Part shown: piece after piece, positions 1 to 12,549 of the stretch | Layout: each line of letters starts with the position of its first letter | How positions within the stretch are numbered: the stretch's first letter is position 1 | Assembly (NCBI RefSeq): GCF_012489685.1 | Contig: NC_080043.1 | Coordinates: forward strand, 9,550,501 to 9,614,500 | DNA: 64,000 bases | Source: Lotus japonicus | Lineage: Eukaryota > Streptophyta > Magnoliopsida > Fabales > Fabaceae | Direction of reading: 5' to 3' | Translations under genes and position numbers: made by a program | The notes under the pieces: model-generated | What the model saw: only the letters and a program-made list of their open reading frames with translations | Told to the model about the DNA's origin: nothing | Database searches by the model: none

Positions 1-442
1 TCTGTTGCGTGTGTGCTTTGATGTGAGGAAAGCTTGTTGAACAAATTTTATGGGGTGATAGTTGAAGTTGAAGAGGTAGGTGATAAATGATATGGTGGAA
101 CTTAAGAAGGTGGAAAAGGAAGAAACAATGCCAACCTATTTGATCTTAGAAATGCCCATTAAATACAAAGTAAATTCGTTGAATGGTGAAAATATTGTTG
201 AAGCCCAGAAGGTTGATGAGAATGTGTAACTGTTGAATGTGGAAGAGGAAGATGAATTAAAGGGTTTTTTTTGAAGCTATTAAAGGGTCAAGATTGAAAG
301 TAATAGATGGCCAAGATTTCATCTTTAATTATTCTACTGAGATTTACTGAAATATCAATGGGTAAACTCTAGTTCATGTACAATGATTTATTGAATTCCT
401 GTTTTACCCTCAAAATTGCCAAAACTTTCTCTTTATATATTA
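1..442 (-). mobile_element. Helitron, partial copy A (5' part)
   Basis: This stretch matches the 5' portion (minus orientation) of the complete Helitron that follows: positions 1-441 align with about 2530-2930, sharing the CTTTGATGTGAGGAAA block, the GTTGATGAGAA block and the terminal CTTTATATAT. The rest of copy A lies outside the window or was displaced when copy B inserted next to its 5' end. No coding capacity was seen. Confidence 0.6.
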
Positions 443-2938
443 CTAGTACTTTTACCCGTGCGATGCACGGGGTTATTCATTTTTGTTGTGTGTATTTTTA
501 TTTCTTTCTAAATTTGTGTGTTTTTTTTTATAGAAAGAAATTTTTTTATGAATTAAAAAAAAACAAAATTAATTTTAGATATAAGGGAACATAAATTTAC
601 ATTCTATTTCAAATGATGAATGTATTTTTTTTATTTTGCATAAGCGCAATAAATTTTTAAATAGCTTTTGTCCTTACTTTTTTATGAGTTTTGATTAAAA
701 ATGTATCACCACTGTGTTGCATAAGAAGTCTTCGTATATGTTTACCATCACTTAAATACTCTCAAGTTTGTTTCCAAACAAATTATGCCCTTAAAAGTTG
801 ATATGATAATAGTAATGTTTTTATCAATTTTTTTTATTTTAAAAATAACATCGTTAGTCTCTAAATTAATTGATTTTCGAATTGATATTTATTTTACAAA
901 CAAAATAAGTTCATTTTAAGAATAGTAATTTGATTTTATAAGTTCTATATAATAGTAAGCACATGTAAGTAGAATTGTAGAAGCCTAACGGTTTTGGGCC
1001 CATGGGTTGTATTCTTTAGTTTTTGGTCATCATTAAGAGCTTTGAATTGGGATATAACCTCAATCTTTCATGTTTTAAAATTTTCGACTTCTACATAACT
1101 CCTTAGTAAAAAACGATATAAATTCATATGTAAACACTATTTTTATGCTAATTTTTTAATTAAAATATATGTGTGTGCACGCATATGTGTGTGAAGTTTG
1201 AAGACTAATTTTAATAATATTTTAATCAATTTTTATTTTATTTTTATCTAACAATTAAATTGTTATTTTTTAAACTAATTTATTCTTGAATTTTATATTT
1301 TTTAACTTATAAACAAAATGGAGTACCTTGTAAAGAAAATTAAATTTTATAAGATTTATATGTGTATGTGAATGGAATTATAGAAGTGCAAAAGTTTGTG
1401 ACTTAAATTCTTTATGTTAGTGTTATCATTAGGCCTTTGAATTGAGACTTAAATCCAATATTTAAAGTTTATATTTTTCTAACTTCTATAACCCATAAAG
1501 TATATTAATGTGTTTTCTTCATATTCACCTGTATTTTTGTTCCCCATGCTAAAGATTTTACTTTTGGGTGCTTTATTGGATAATAGTTGCAAAATCGAAA
1601 CCAAGCTGTCAATGTTTTGTTCCATCAGGGAGTTTACACCCTCAGTAACAACCACTGTATGGTTCCTCCCTGCCCCAACTTGGACAAATTTATATCTTCA
1701 ACTCTAATGCCAAAGGAATTTAGTAAAACCCAAAATAATGAGAAAATAAATTACAAAAGACACAAAATCAACCTTTAAATTGAAAATGAGCAAGTATAAG
1801 TCAAACACCAAAATCAAAATTAAATATGAATTTTGAGATTAGAAATACACACACATACAACTTTCACAGATAATTTCCTCACAGCATTTGTCATCCAGAC
1901 AATAAACCCAAAAGCCAGACAATTACCATGTGTAAGAGAGAACTTAGCACAATAAAGTTGAAAGACAAATTTACTAATTTTAGGTTGAAGCAGATAATTT
2001 AGTGAAAGTATAAAAATAACCCCATGAATCAGTCATCCTCCAAGTTGCTTTTTTATATGTCATCAACTTTTCACATCATCATCATGTATATACACCCCAT
2101 TGAAAATTAAAAGCTATAAAAGGGAAATAAGTAAAACTAAAACTTGATTATGACAAAAGATAAAGGAAACAAAAGAAAGACATTAATACTTATATATACG
2201 AAATGAACAAAGAAAATTATCAAACATTAAGGTGATACCTAAAGTTGAACATCATCAAGTAAACCACAACTTCCTTCGTTGAGAGTAGGGCTTGCAAGCA
2301 TGGTTAAATGCCAATGGAAAAAATAGTAATTCAGCAAGCAAAGAAGTTAAAAAAGGAAATACATAAACCAAGACAAAAAAAATGCAATTGATGGCAAATA
2401 TGGTTTTGTTGTGAGGAAGATTATTGAGATAGAAAATTGGAAATAATCAAATGACTAAAGTATAGGTGACCGGGTGATACCTTGATGTCGAAATCGACGC
2501 AGGTGATGCAGAGGGCTGGTAGAATGATATTTCTCTATTGTGTGTGTGCTTTGATGTGAGGAAAACTTGGTTAAGAGATTTTATAGGGAGGTAGTTGAAG
2601 CTGAAGAGGTGGGTGATAAGGTGCAACTTGAGAAGATGGAAGATGAAGATACTATGTGAATTAAATTTTTTGGATGGTGGAAGATTTTTGAAGTCCAAAA
2701 GGTTGATGAGAAGTTGTAACCGCTGAATGTGGAAGAGGAAGAGAAATTAACGTTTGAAAGAAGGGCAAAAGCCAATAACATTGGAGATGCAATCAACGGC
2801 CCTGATCCAATCTAACGAAAATAAGTAGTATATTTACACAAATGTCCATGCTTAATTTGAGAGTTGTGTACAATGAATTATTAAATTTCAAAGTTGCCCT
2901 CAAGGTAGCAAAAACTCTTCCTTTATATATAGTATAGA
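443..2938 (-). mobile_element. Non-autonomous Helitron, copy B
   Basis: Read on the minus strand, the element starts with TC (2938-2937, in TCTATACTATATATAAAGG) and ends with CTAG at 446-443. The end is preceded by a 17-nt hairpin CCCGTGC-GAT-GCACGGG at 455-471. Flanking bases are A (442) and T (2939), the A^T target expected of Helitrons, with no target duplication. At about 2.5 kb it has no visible Rep/helicase gene, so it would depend on an autonomous partner. Confidence 0.75.
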
Positions 2939-2971
2939 TAGATAAATAGATAGATAGATAGATAGATAGAT
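2932..2971. repeat. GATA microsatellite at Helitron 5' end
   Basis: A run of GATA units with one AATA interruption abuts the 5' terminus of Helitron copy B; irregular GATTATA units continue to about 3010. The same arrangement recurs at 10230-10272 beside another Helitron 5' end. Confidence 0.85.
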
Positions 2972-3692
2972 TAAGATTATTATTATAGATAGATTATAGA
3001 TTATAGATAGATTCTATGATGAGAAAATCTGTATCAAGTAATGACTAAGAACACAATTACCTACTATGCAAAGTTTTACTGGAATGTAATCGGATAAAGA
3101 TTGCATAAGAAAGCTAAAATCATAATTGGATTTTTTTTAGCATATTTTTTTTAGTTGTTACTAAAATTTGGACCTTTATGCCAAATTTACTCTTGGTAGA
3201 TGTTCGAAAAATTTCTCATACTAAAAAAAGACTATAACAGCTATTTTATTCTTATACTAGTACTTTTTACCCGTGCGATGCACGGGAATATTCATTTTTG
3301 GGTTTTTTGTGTGTTTTTTTGTTAAATTTGTTTTTATTTAAATATATTTTATTGATTAAAAGATATAAAAAAATTAGTTTATGAATTATAATTTTTTTTA
3401 ATTATTTTGTTTTTATCTTTTGACTTATTTTTTTGAATGGAAGATTAATATTATTTTTGTCTTTATTGATTAATGTATCTCAGCTAGTTGAAGTAATATT
3501 ATTGCGCTAAGAATAGGTGGGGTTTTTTTTTTGCAATTGTAATTATTTCATTGAGAATAAAACTGAGAATGTAATATTTCACATTTTTGTAAAAATATCT
3601 CCTTCACATTAAATTGCGAAATACTTCTTTGTAAACTACATTTGAAGTACTATTTGAATTACTGTCATCACCATCGAAAATGAAGATTTTTC

Positions 3693-3720
3693 CTAGTATT
3701 TTTACCCGTGCGATGCATGG
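3693..3720 (-). other. Extra Helitron 3' terminus (copy D)
   Basis: A second CTAG plus hairpin (CCCGTGC / GCATGG, one arm mutated) lies 436 bp inside the 3' end of copy C, in the same orientation. It could be the true 3' end of the element whose 5' end is at 10231, or a nested or tandem copy. Confidence 0.6.
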
Positions 3721-5928
3721 AGATATTCATATTTTTTTTTGTGAATTTTTGAATTCTGCACTATTTTTAAAGATAATTTATGAATTAAAAGAACAATTTT
3801 TTTTATATAAGAAATCATAAATTTATGAGTTATCTTTTTTTCGAGATGAATGTGTTTTCCCTTGTATATGTAAATGCTACATGGAAGGAGGCAGTGTTTG
3901 TGTGGGGGCATAAGTCGGAATTGCATCAACATCAATAATAGGAGAAGCAGAAGTAGTAAGAACAACCGGCTTACTTGATTCTTTGGCAGCTGCCTTGGTT
4001 TCTGCATTAGACTTCTTCTTCTTTGGCTTCTTAATGTGTTTAATAAGCTAATGTAAAAAAAAAAAAAAAACTTTTATGAGCTAATAATAAGCACTAAGAA
4101 TTCTTCACTTTTTTTCAAATGGAATAATTGCATTGAGAATTAAATTCAGAATAATGATTGTTTTGACGAATTTTCTGAAATAAATAGGGATAAATAATAG
4201 TCAGATTAAAAAGATTTTTTTAATTGCATTAATTATTTTAATTGAAAATTCTTATACAATAATTACATGGACGGTGAAACTTATCATTGGTAATGGTGTT
4301 CCATATTTCCTACAAAGAAAAATATAAATTAATACTTATATTATTTGATTAAGTAAAGGGAGAAACTTAGATCAAGTTCCTTAAATCCATTTCATCAAGT
4401 TTACCAATCATGTGATGACACATGTGCAACTATTTCTAAAAATAAATGTCATTTATTAAGAATTTATTGTCAAAATTTGAAAAATAACACATAAACTTGA
4501 TGAAATGGAGGTAAGGAACTTAATATGAGTAAATTACCATTTACTACACACCAACCTTGAAAATTTATGTCAATCCACAACTTCATATACATTGAGATAG
4601 AAAACCAACATTCTTCTTTCTCTTTTCTCCAATATTATGTACATAAATTAATTAATTTCATCCAAAATTTATTTTGTTGATGGAATAAGAAAAAAATGAA
4701 AAGAATTTTTTAAGATTCCATAACTGTAACTTGCTATTAGTTAGTACTTAATTATATGTTTAATTAGGATACCACTTAGTGCACTAACAGTGAGATAGTC
4801 CCCCGGCACGACTGTAAGATATCTGGTTAAAACCGAAAAAATTAGGATGCCGCTTGATTTGATTAATTTTATAACTCACCAGTGAGAATTTTGTGGGGTA
4901 TTTTCTACTTTGATAATGACTATGGCAGTGTACAGAAAAAAATTAGATTTATTTTTAGCAACTTTCTTTAATAATGGAGTACATATCACATTACTATTAC
5001 TCATAGGATTTAACAATTTCACTGGAAACTAATTAACATGCTCAACAAATGCTTATAAAAAAAAAAAGACATGCTCAACAAATGAGAGTGATTGTAACAA
5101 AAAAAGAAAGGCATGTAACAAAAAAAATACAAATGAGAGTGATAAACAACATAAACTGAATTTATGTCAGTAATTTCTCCAAGACATAAAATCTGATCAT
5201 TTATATGAATATAGTTTAAAATAAAGAAATATCAACTTGGGCAAAATAAAAAATCAGTTGTGAAACTCTTTCTGTGCAGGGTCCAAGTGATCAAGTGTCT
5301 ACTCCATGGCCTCAACATCATCCATTCTTCTATGCACCACCAGTGTTTAAGCACAGAAGATCAACCCACTTTTTTCGCAACCGTGATATTCTCTTGCAGC
5401 TCATATACATAGGTAGGCATGGACCGTACGACAATTGAACAAACAAATAGCATCATCTAAGTGTTTTCCTGCTGCTGCCGCCTCTATATGGCTTTGATCA
5501 CTTCTCCAAAAAATTAATACTTCCCTTTTACTTTCCTTTTTAATTTAATGCAAACACAAAAGAAAAATAAAAAAGAGATTCTAGGTAAGAGTTTATAATT
5601 TTTGCTCATAAAAGATATATAAGCAGAATAATTAAACAAATTAAACAAACATGTATATATGACATAATTTAAGAAACAAACTTAAAAAACTACTGAGAAT
5701 TCAGACACCACTAATATAAGGTATATTCTATATAGCCTCTTGTAATTTTTTATCCAAAACTGTGTCTAGACCTTAATAAACTCTAACCCCTCTTTTTTGA
5801 CCTCCCAATTTCCACTTACTCAAGCTGATCTTACCTAAAAGATAAGCTGATCAATACCTCAACTGATTTTCATTTGGAAGTATAATTTACTCTGAAATGA
5901 GTAATGCTATCTAATTAAATGTATCATT

Positions 5929-5964
5929 TTATTTCACAGTATAATTTATTATACTGTGAAATAA
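5929..5964. repeat. Perfect 16-bp inverted repeat
   Basis: Arms 5929-5944 and 5949-5964 are exact reverse complements (TTATTTCACAGTATAA) separated by a TTTA loop. The sequence is AT-rich and lies inside the long Helitron. No flanking terminator or miRNA-like context was identified, and its role is unknown. Confidence 0.8.
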
Positions 5965-6985
5965 TTATTGTAGCTATACAATTGGACAAACACGTTCTTA
6001 ATGCAACAGCCATATATAGGAGTAATAGATTTAATAGGTATGGAGGTGAACTTACAGCTTCCATTAGCTTTCAATACGATCTCTGGCTGATTCTGAAGCA
6101 TATGGTAGTACTGCCCCACAAAGTAAGTCCCAACCTGAATCAACACATAAAACACAGGTTATAGAGAAAGCAGGTGGATTTGATGGTTTTACAAAAGGAA
6201 GAGAGAGAATAGAGTACAGGGAAGGATAAATTTCAAAATGTAAATCACTGCATACTTTTTTGAAACTACTACTACTAAAATGTGGAACAATTGAAGGTGA
6301 AGTACAAACCATCCCCAATCCAACCTACAATTTGGCCACTCATTATGTGAAAGTTAGTTTGACGGTAATTTTCTGATATCCACTAAATAAAGTTGAGTTT
6401 ATAATGCATCAAAATTTCTACTGTCGTTCCTATTTTCATTAGCAGAGACTAAATCAAATTGCATGATCATAAATCTTGTGCAGTACTCTCCTTTCCAATT
6501 CATTCACCATTGGTTAATAAATAGGCCTATCCAATAGAATATAATGCCTTCAATGTTTATTTTAAAACAGTCAATACTCAATTCAGATTCACAATTATAT
6601 GTTGCATTGAATCACAACCGTTGGCTGCTACAAATGAGGTAGCAGCATCATATATTGCCACCATGGAATATCAGCCAGTATCATGCCAAATTAGCAGCTG
6701 CTGGTGCAGCTACTAAATGAAAAGGTGGGGCAAAATCTTTGTCCTCTGTTAAGGCCAAATCCCATAGCCCAGACATTTTCAAAGAAACTCAACATTGTTC
6801 CATACATGGCTTGAACTAAAATAACATGTTAGTCGCTAAAGAAGAAGTTACAGAACATGATTGTACCTAAAAAAAAAGAGAATATTAACCTTGGCAAAAA
6901 TTGGAGTGTGATTCCTTTCATGTAGATATAGTGCTACGACACAATCTGGGGTACTATTTCATGATTGAATTATAAAATTAACCAT

Positions 6986-7163
6986 ACTGTACATTCAAGA
7001 GGATATCCTCTATTGAAGGGTGACTACTGGAAACATTGCTGAGACAATTGATGGTGATCTGAACTGCAGTCTTCAATGATTTGTATGTGCAAGTTCCCCT
7101 GAGAGAAGGATCGGTTGTGCCACTTAGTGTTGGTGATGCAGCTTCTGAAAAACCTCTCCAACT
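6986..7163 (-). pseudogene. LRR receptor-like kinase C-terminal fragment
   Basis: Translated on the minus strand, this segment reads through the end of a kinase domain of the At3g03770/At5g14210-like LRR receptor kinases. Recognisable motifs in order are SPTLSGTTDPSLRGT, YKSLKTAVQITINCLS and HPSIEDILLNVQY. In the family the last motif is normally RPSIEDVLWNLQY, so the conserved R, V and W are changed. After it the frame runs into a stop (QYG*). Only this piece was recognised, and it lies inside the long Helitron, which suggests a captured exon rather than a working receptor. Exon-like segments at 7761-7797 and about 7887-7976 on the same strand may come from the same or another captured gene. 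Confidence 0.65.
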
Positions 7164-10100
7164 AACATGATAAAAAGGAAATTAACCATAGGAAAAACCA
7201 TTGTCTTTGACCATGTCATATTAAATGGGGCAAAATCATATAATTATGAAAGATCAATATCTATGGTTTATAAGTACTTAATTTAGAGATATCTAACTGA
7301 GAGTAAAATGCCATGGATACCTCATATTTTAGCTCCTCTACTTGTGGCACAAATTTCTCTATCTTTATATTTTTACCAATTAGCTCTGCATTTGGTACTC
7401 AAATCAGCCATTATACCCCCCTCTTGGTTATGGCCCTCATTCATCTTTTCCGGGTCCTAGCAACAATCTAACATATCGGACAAAAAAATGATATGACATT
7501 AGTATTTGCCTTTACCATATTGACCAAGTCACACCCACTTCTATAACAAAATTCTACTACATAGACAACTTATTTCCATATAAAAAGAACAACATATTCA
7601 GATCGGCTATTGACACCACACATGTGAAATTTGCATGTCAATTAAGAAGAATGAATGATAATCTAAATGGTTGAGATGAGATGAGGGGGGAATTTGGCCA
7701 TTCAGCGACGACATGAACAACCCAAGTGGGTAAAGAGAGAGCTAACCCTTTGGTTCTTACCAACAATGAAGGTGATGATGGTGATGAATGACACCGCCTG
7801 AAATAAAATGTGTAGAAGATATATATACCCACCAAATAAGAGCCACGATATGAAAACCCATAACGAAGAGGCAAAAAGAAGTAAAAATGGATACCTAATA
7901 ACTATCCTCTCCATACTGCATGAATAAGCACCATGGCTCCCCGGTTTTCCACACTCTCAATGTTAAAAATTCACCTGTAGAGTCTGTAAAAAGAGATCCA
8001 GGAGCGAGTTAAGCAAATCCAAGCATGTACATGTTTTGACAGAAATGTTGATGAAATTGTGGAAATGATAAGTAAGGACTGAATCCTTATTCAACAGTAG
8101 AATGAAAATTTGTGATACTGGGGTTCATTTGACTCTGCCCAGCAAAAAGGTTACCATGTGAATATAGTTGGCTCATATCTGTTGATTGTTGCCATACAAT
8201 TGGCCATCAATGTGGGTCACACCAGAGGATGGGGAAAAGAATTGTGTACTAATAAGTAAATGCACAACAGACTAAATTCATAGATCACCATTCTCATAAG
8301 GCTTTTGAGTCGGCCTGTGCGAGTGCGACCTACACAGAATTAAAATACAAATGTATCAGAGGCTGAATATAAAGAAAAAGATCAAAATTATTTTGGCCAT
8401 ACCATGCCCAGCTGCACCAAGGATCAGCCCCCATGAAATGCAAGAGGTTGAATAGATCTTCTAAGCTATTTTGCAACAGTTAAGAAGTTACTTAAGAAAA
8501 GAAATATGTAAACAACAAAAATTATTTGAAAGTATAAAAATCAAGAAAACTATGCCTTTTTTCCATTACATGTGAAATTGATCAGGAACATTTAAAAGTA
8601 GATAACATTGGTAAAAATCAGAAGTGACTTCTTTTTTCAGTTTGCACCAACTCCAAACGGAAGTATGGTGGAAGAACAGGAGCAGTACCTTGGGTAAAAT
8701 TTATAATAGTTTCTGAAAAAAACATATTTCTTGCATCACGGAGCTTGAAAAAATTCTCCAAAACCTGCTTGATTGTAAAAGGAAAATGGAAAAAAGAAAA
8801 AACTAATCCTCGAATCCAAATGCGACAAAAAGAAGATTATATGAATTATAAAAGATAAGTACCAAGAGTTAAGTTAAAATCGAAGAAGACAAACAAACAC
8901 TAAAGGGATTTGAAGAAACCTGGTATTAGAGGGCAGCAAGATCAGAGAATTTGAGAGTCTGTTCAGTTGCGTGCACTTCTCTCTCATGCTTCCTCTCTAT
9001 TACTCTTTCCCCTGTTGTTCCTTTCTCCGCCGCAGGCAGGGGCTGCGCATCCCATATACAGCCATCTCACACATCTCGACTGCTAAAGGTTGCCTAATTT
9101 TCGAGCACTAAAGAATGAAATTGCCGAGACGAAAGAATGTGAGTTCGAAGAACCTTTCTGGTCGCTTCAGCGATGCCTATGGTGAAGGCAAAAAAACGCT
9201 AGCTGAAGCAACGATTGGAAACGGCGTAATTATTTGATTAGAAACGTTAGTCTTAATGCAAGTTATAAAGATAAAAACATAAGAACCGAAATTTAAGAAG
9301 ATTGCATTAGAAAAAAAAGGAAAGAAACCACACCTACTCTGCTACCCATTGCAGTCCTTGAGGATTCATGTTCTGTACACCCAATTTCCAAGCTTGTCTG
9401 AAAAGAAAATGCTCCAAAACCTGCAAATTAGGCATGGATTCAATGCAAAGCCAATGGAGGCGGAGGATCCGACAGTGCCACCATCGGAGTAAAGGATTCA
9501 GACTAATCAAACAGGGAAAAAAACGATACCTTGCGACAATGTTGAAGTCGTCTTGGACATCTCTCTCAACATCAAAATTTCAAAGCACAAAGTAGTTGAT
9601 GCCGCCGGAGCTGATCTCTCTGATGCAGACAATCAGACCAAAGGGGAATGTACAGAGCGAATGAAACGATCACTCACCTTTATACCGGAACAAAACGAAT
9701 GGGGGTTTGAAGAGGGGGTGGAATTGAAACGGAAGCCTTGATTGCGGAATGAAAACAGATGAAAAAGGAGAATCCAACTCGCGATCTGTTATGAATGTGG
9801 TCGATTGGGTTTCTCCTTCAAGCCGTCGTTGTTCACTGCTTCTCCATTGGCAGCAAGAGCAAGCTCGACGAACATGGGGAAGGGCTGAAGCGTGATTCAG
9901 CGAGAACTTTATTTTAGAGACTTTGAGAGTAACGGCAAGGAAGAATAAAAGCTAGAGACGAAGCGCTCCAAAATAGAAACGCACGGTGAGGGATTTTAGA
10001 GAGTCGATGATTCTTTTTAAAGACGGAGATTGCTGGAGGATTTGGATGGCCAAGATTTGATCCGTAAATAATAACTTAATGTGAATCAATGGCTGAGATT

Positions 10101-10226
10101 CAATCTAAGTGAAATAAAATGGACTTTTACCAAAATATCCATGGTCAAGCTTCATTGCCTTTAAATTTATTTGTTGATTGACATATTTACCCCTAAAGCT
10201 GCTAAAACTCTTCCTTTATAGAGTTT

Positions 10227-10229
<3 letters not shown>

Positions 10230-10272
<43 letters not shown>
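10230..10272. repeat. (GATA)n microsatellite
   Basis: About ten uninterrupted ATAG/GATA units directly adjoin the 5' terminus of the long Helitron. Confidence 0.9.
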
Positions 10273-10274
<2 letters not shown>

Positions 10275-10704
10275 GTCACATATTAAAAATTATATCCTTT
10301 TCATAAAGTAATTAAGTTCATCGCCGCACTAATTAAATCTGGGTGTGTTCTTGGTGTATTTACCCATCCTTTATTTTAGCAGATCACATTAATATTTGCT
10401 TCAGCCATTTTTTTCAATTTGGGCTGCTTTCTCATTTGCTAAGGCTGCATTTAACTCTGCCTTGGTCAATTCCTAAACATTTTTCAATTTCAATTCTGCT
10501 TCAGTTTCATGTAAATACGAAAGATGAACTTAACCTTAACAACAAATATATAATATAAACTAAGAAAAGTAACAGTAGCCATACAGAGAAAGGGAGAAAA
10601 CACTAGTAAATCACTCAATTGCAGAAGTGCAGTATTATAACAGTGGAAAAGAAACTTGGAATTTGTTTTCTGATATTCTTGGACAAAAAACAGCCTAATC
10701 TCAC

Positions 10705-11266
10705 CTTGCTCAGATCCAAAATACTGTTAAGAAGACAGAGCAGGGCGGTTAAGCATTTTCTTATTTTGGTAACTGTTGAATATTGTTCATTTGTGAGACA
10801 ATCATCAGATATAAGGACATCAAGCAACCCAATAACTGTTGCCATAGGTGTCCTCAGTTCATGACTGTAAGTAACACACAAGAAAGAGAAAACCATGAAG
10901 CACATATGTCAACGCTCAAATGAAATATCATATTAAATGGAAAGATAAAGTAGTTTGTGTCCAGCTTTATGAACAGACTCTAGTTTATAGCGAATCAGTG
11001 AAGATGTTTCAAACTCAACCAGTTTTTTTGAAATCATAAAATATGTAAATTTAGTTTCTTAGATTCCTTGAAGGCTCAAGCCATTGATCAGCTGATGGAT
11101 AAATTTTTCTTTGCTCTCTATATTACAGATTAGATCATAAATTAGATAAAGCAAGCTCCAACTTTTTTATGTATCTCCAAAACTGAACTTGAAAAACCAA
11201 CCTCATGTTGGCAAGGAATTGACTTTTGTAGTTGCTTGATGCCTCTGCTTTCCTTCGTGCTTCCAT
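10705..11266 (-). pseudogene. AHK1-like histidine kinase fragment (HisKA)
   Basis: Two exons of an osmosensor-type hybrid histidine kinase remain on the minus strand. The upstream exon ends at 11202 and encodes EARRKAEASSNYKSQFLANM. It is followed by a GT donor, an intron, and a TTACAG acceptor at 10865. The next exon (10864-10705) encodes SHELRTPMATVIGLLDVLIS, then DDCLTNEQYSTVTKIRK and LNSILDLSK, ending at a GTGAGA donor. The phosphorylatable histidine of the H-box (SHELRTP) is intact. The intron joins an AG|T serine codon exactly, so splicing would keep the frame. An in-frame TAA sits immediately before the ATG at 11266, and no receiver or ATPase domain was recognised nearby. I infer a gene fragment, not a working kinase. 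Confidence 0.75.
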
Positions 11267-12549
11267 TTAACTTATCAATTCTGCTCTTAGATTCATTTCC
11301 TTTGATTCTCAGTTTGTCAATATCAAAATGCAAACACATCCGAGACACTGGTCAATCTGGTCAATCCTTATTGTTTGTATCACAGAAGAATAAAAAAAAT
11401 ATGATTAAATCATGTTGATAATCTAGATGGAGAAATGAAAAACTTTACAACAGAGATGGGATCCTGACTCCAAATTTATGCTATTCTCCAAAATAGACTT
11501 ATCACTATTGACAGACATAAAAAGCAAGAAACTTTTTAAGAAACCAACCTCAAAAATCAATAATCTATTCTCCTATAAAGACAATTGGGCTTCTTCTATG
11601 TTGCTGAAACTTAGCCTCTTCTCAACTTGTCAATCTTAGAAGTCTCGAATGTTATTAGCAGATACTAATACTTGGTTGCAAGGGATTCAAAGTTTTTGAT
11701 GAAGGAACCACTCTATCTGCTCCTATCCGCATCGAGGAACTCAAATAAATAAAAAGCATAGTGTAAGTACTATGAGATCAGTAATATTCAACAAAGTAGT
11801 ATCAATGAGATGAGAACATTAAACATGACAATCAATCCTTTCTCCACCTAAATTATCTAAGTTGGTCAAGTAAACAACAGGCTTTAGTTTTTCACCAACA
11901 AGTGGTTTATACCGTACAATCATCCCATCAGTTTTATCTTGTTTGGATGATACCATCTCACTTATTTTTTTAGGATTTCAGGAGAATGTTTTAAATGTAC
12001 TTTGGTATGCATATATAGAAAACAAACATCACGGAATCAAGAATGTTAACTAAAGAAGGTTCAACCCCAAAATATTATCATTTTTCAAAATACTTAACAT
12101 ATTAGAAGCAACCATATTAGCTATCAAAATCACAGCTAGTGATTCAATATTTTTCAAATTATAGGTATATAGTGTAATTTGAATATGGCTGAACTTAAAT
12201 AAACCTATCCATGATTATTTCAAAGATGGAGTTCTAGAAGAAACACTAAGTAAATAACATACTTATAAAGTCTAGCAAATAACTACCATTTGAATTTGTA
12301 AACGAAACCAAATATACAGCTCAATGGTTCAAGGAAAATCTAGTGGTAGTGATTCACCTTTTACTACCCGTTCATAATACATATTAGAATCACAGATCCA
12401 GAAACAGCAAACCTTCTGCGAACCCAACCAAAAGCGCCGAAAAGCAAGGGCGTGGCCTCAGAACTAAGGATGTCTTATTTACACTATGTTTGATTCAAAG
12501 GAGTGGGAGGGGATTGAAAGCAAGGGCGTGGCCTCACATAGTATGTTTG
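11267..12549. other. No gene recognised
   Basis: AT-rich DNA upstream of the histidine kinase fragment. Short minus-strand open runs around 11280-11350 could be more of that gene, but I cannot support this. A 19-bp direct repeat (AAGCAAGGGCGTGGCCTCA) occurs at about 12441 and 12519. Confidence 0.5.

Larger units (their letters stand above)
3257..10231 (-). mobile_element. Long Helitron (copy C) with captured gene pieces
   Basis: On the minus strand the 5' end is TC at 10231-10230 (TCTATAAACTCTATAAAGG), followed outside by T. The 3' end is CTAG at 3260-3257, preceded outside by A, with the hairpin CCCGTGC-GAT-GCACGGG at 3270-3286. This gives an element of about 7 kb. The interior holds exon-like segments, including an LRR receptor kinase piece (6986-7163), but no Rep/helicase was recognised. 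A second, slightly decayed 3' end lies inside at 3693, so the interval may be two elements, and the pairing of ends is an inference. Confidence 0.55.

Noticed and set aside
2932..3012. Regularly spaced short repeats resembling an array
   Set aside because: This is a simple GATA microsatellite with no unique spacers, so not a CRISPR-like structure.
3880..4020. Minus-strand Lys/Ala-rich open stretch (AETKAAAKESSKP) paired with 10380-10560
   Set aside because: Both look coiled-coil-like and could be parts of one captured gene, but the match is compositional and the frames contain stops.
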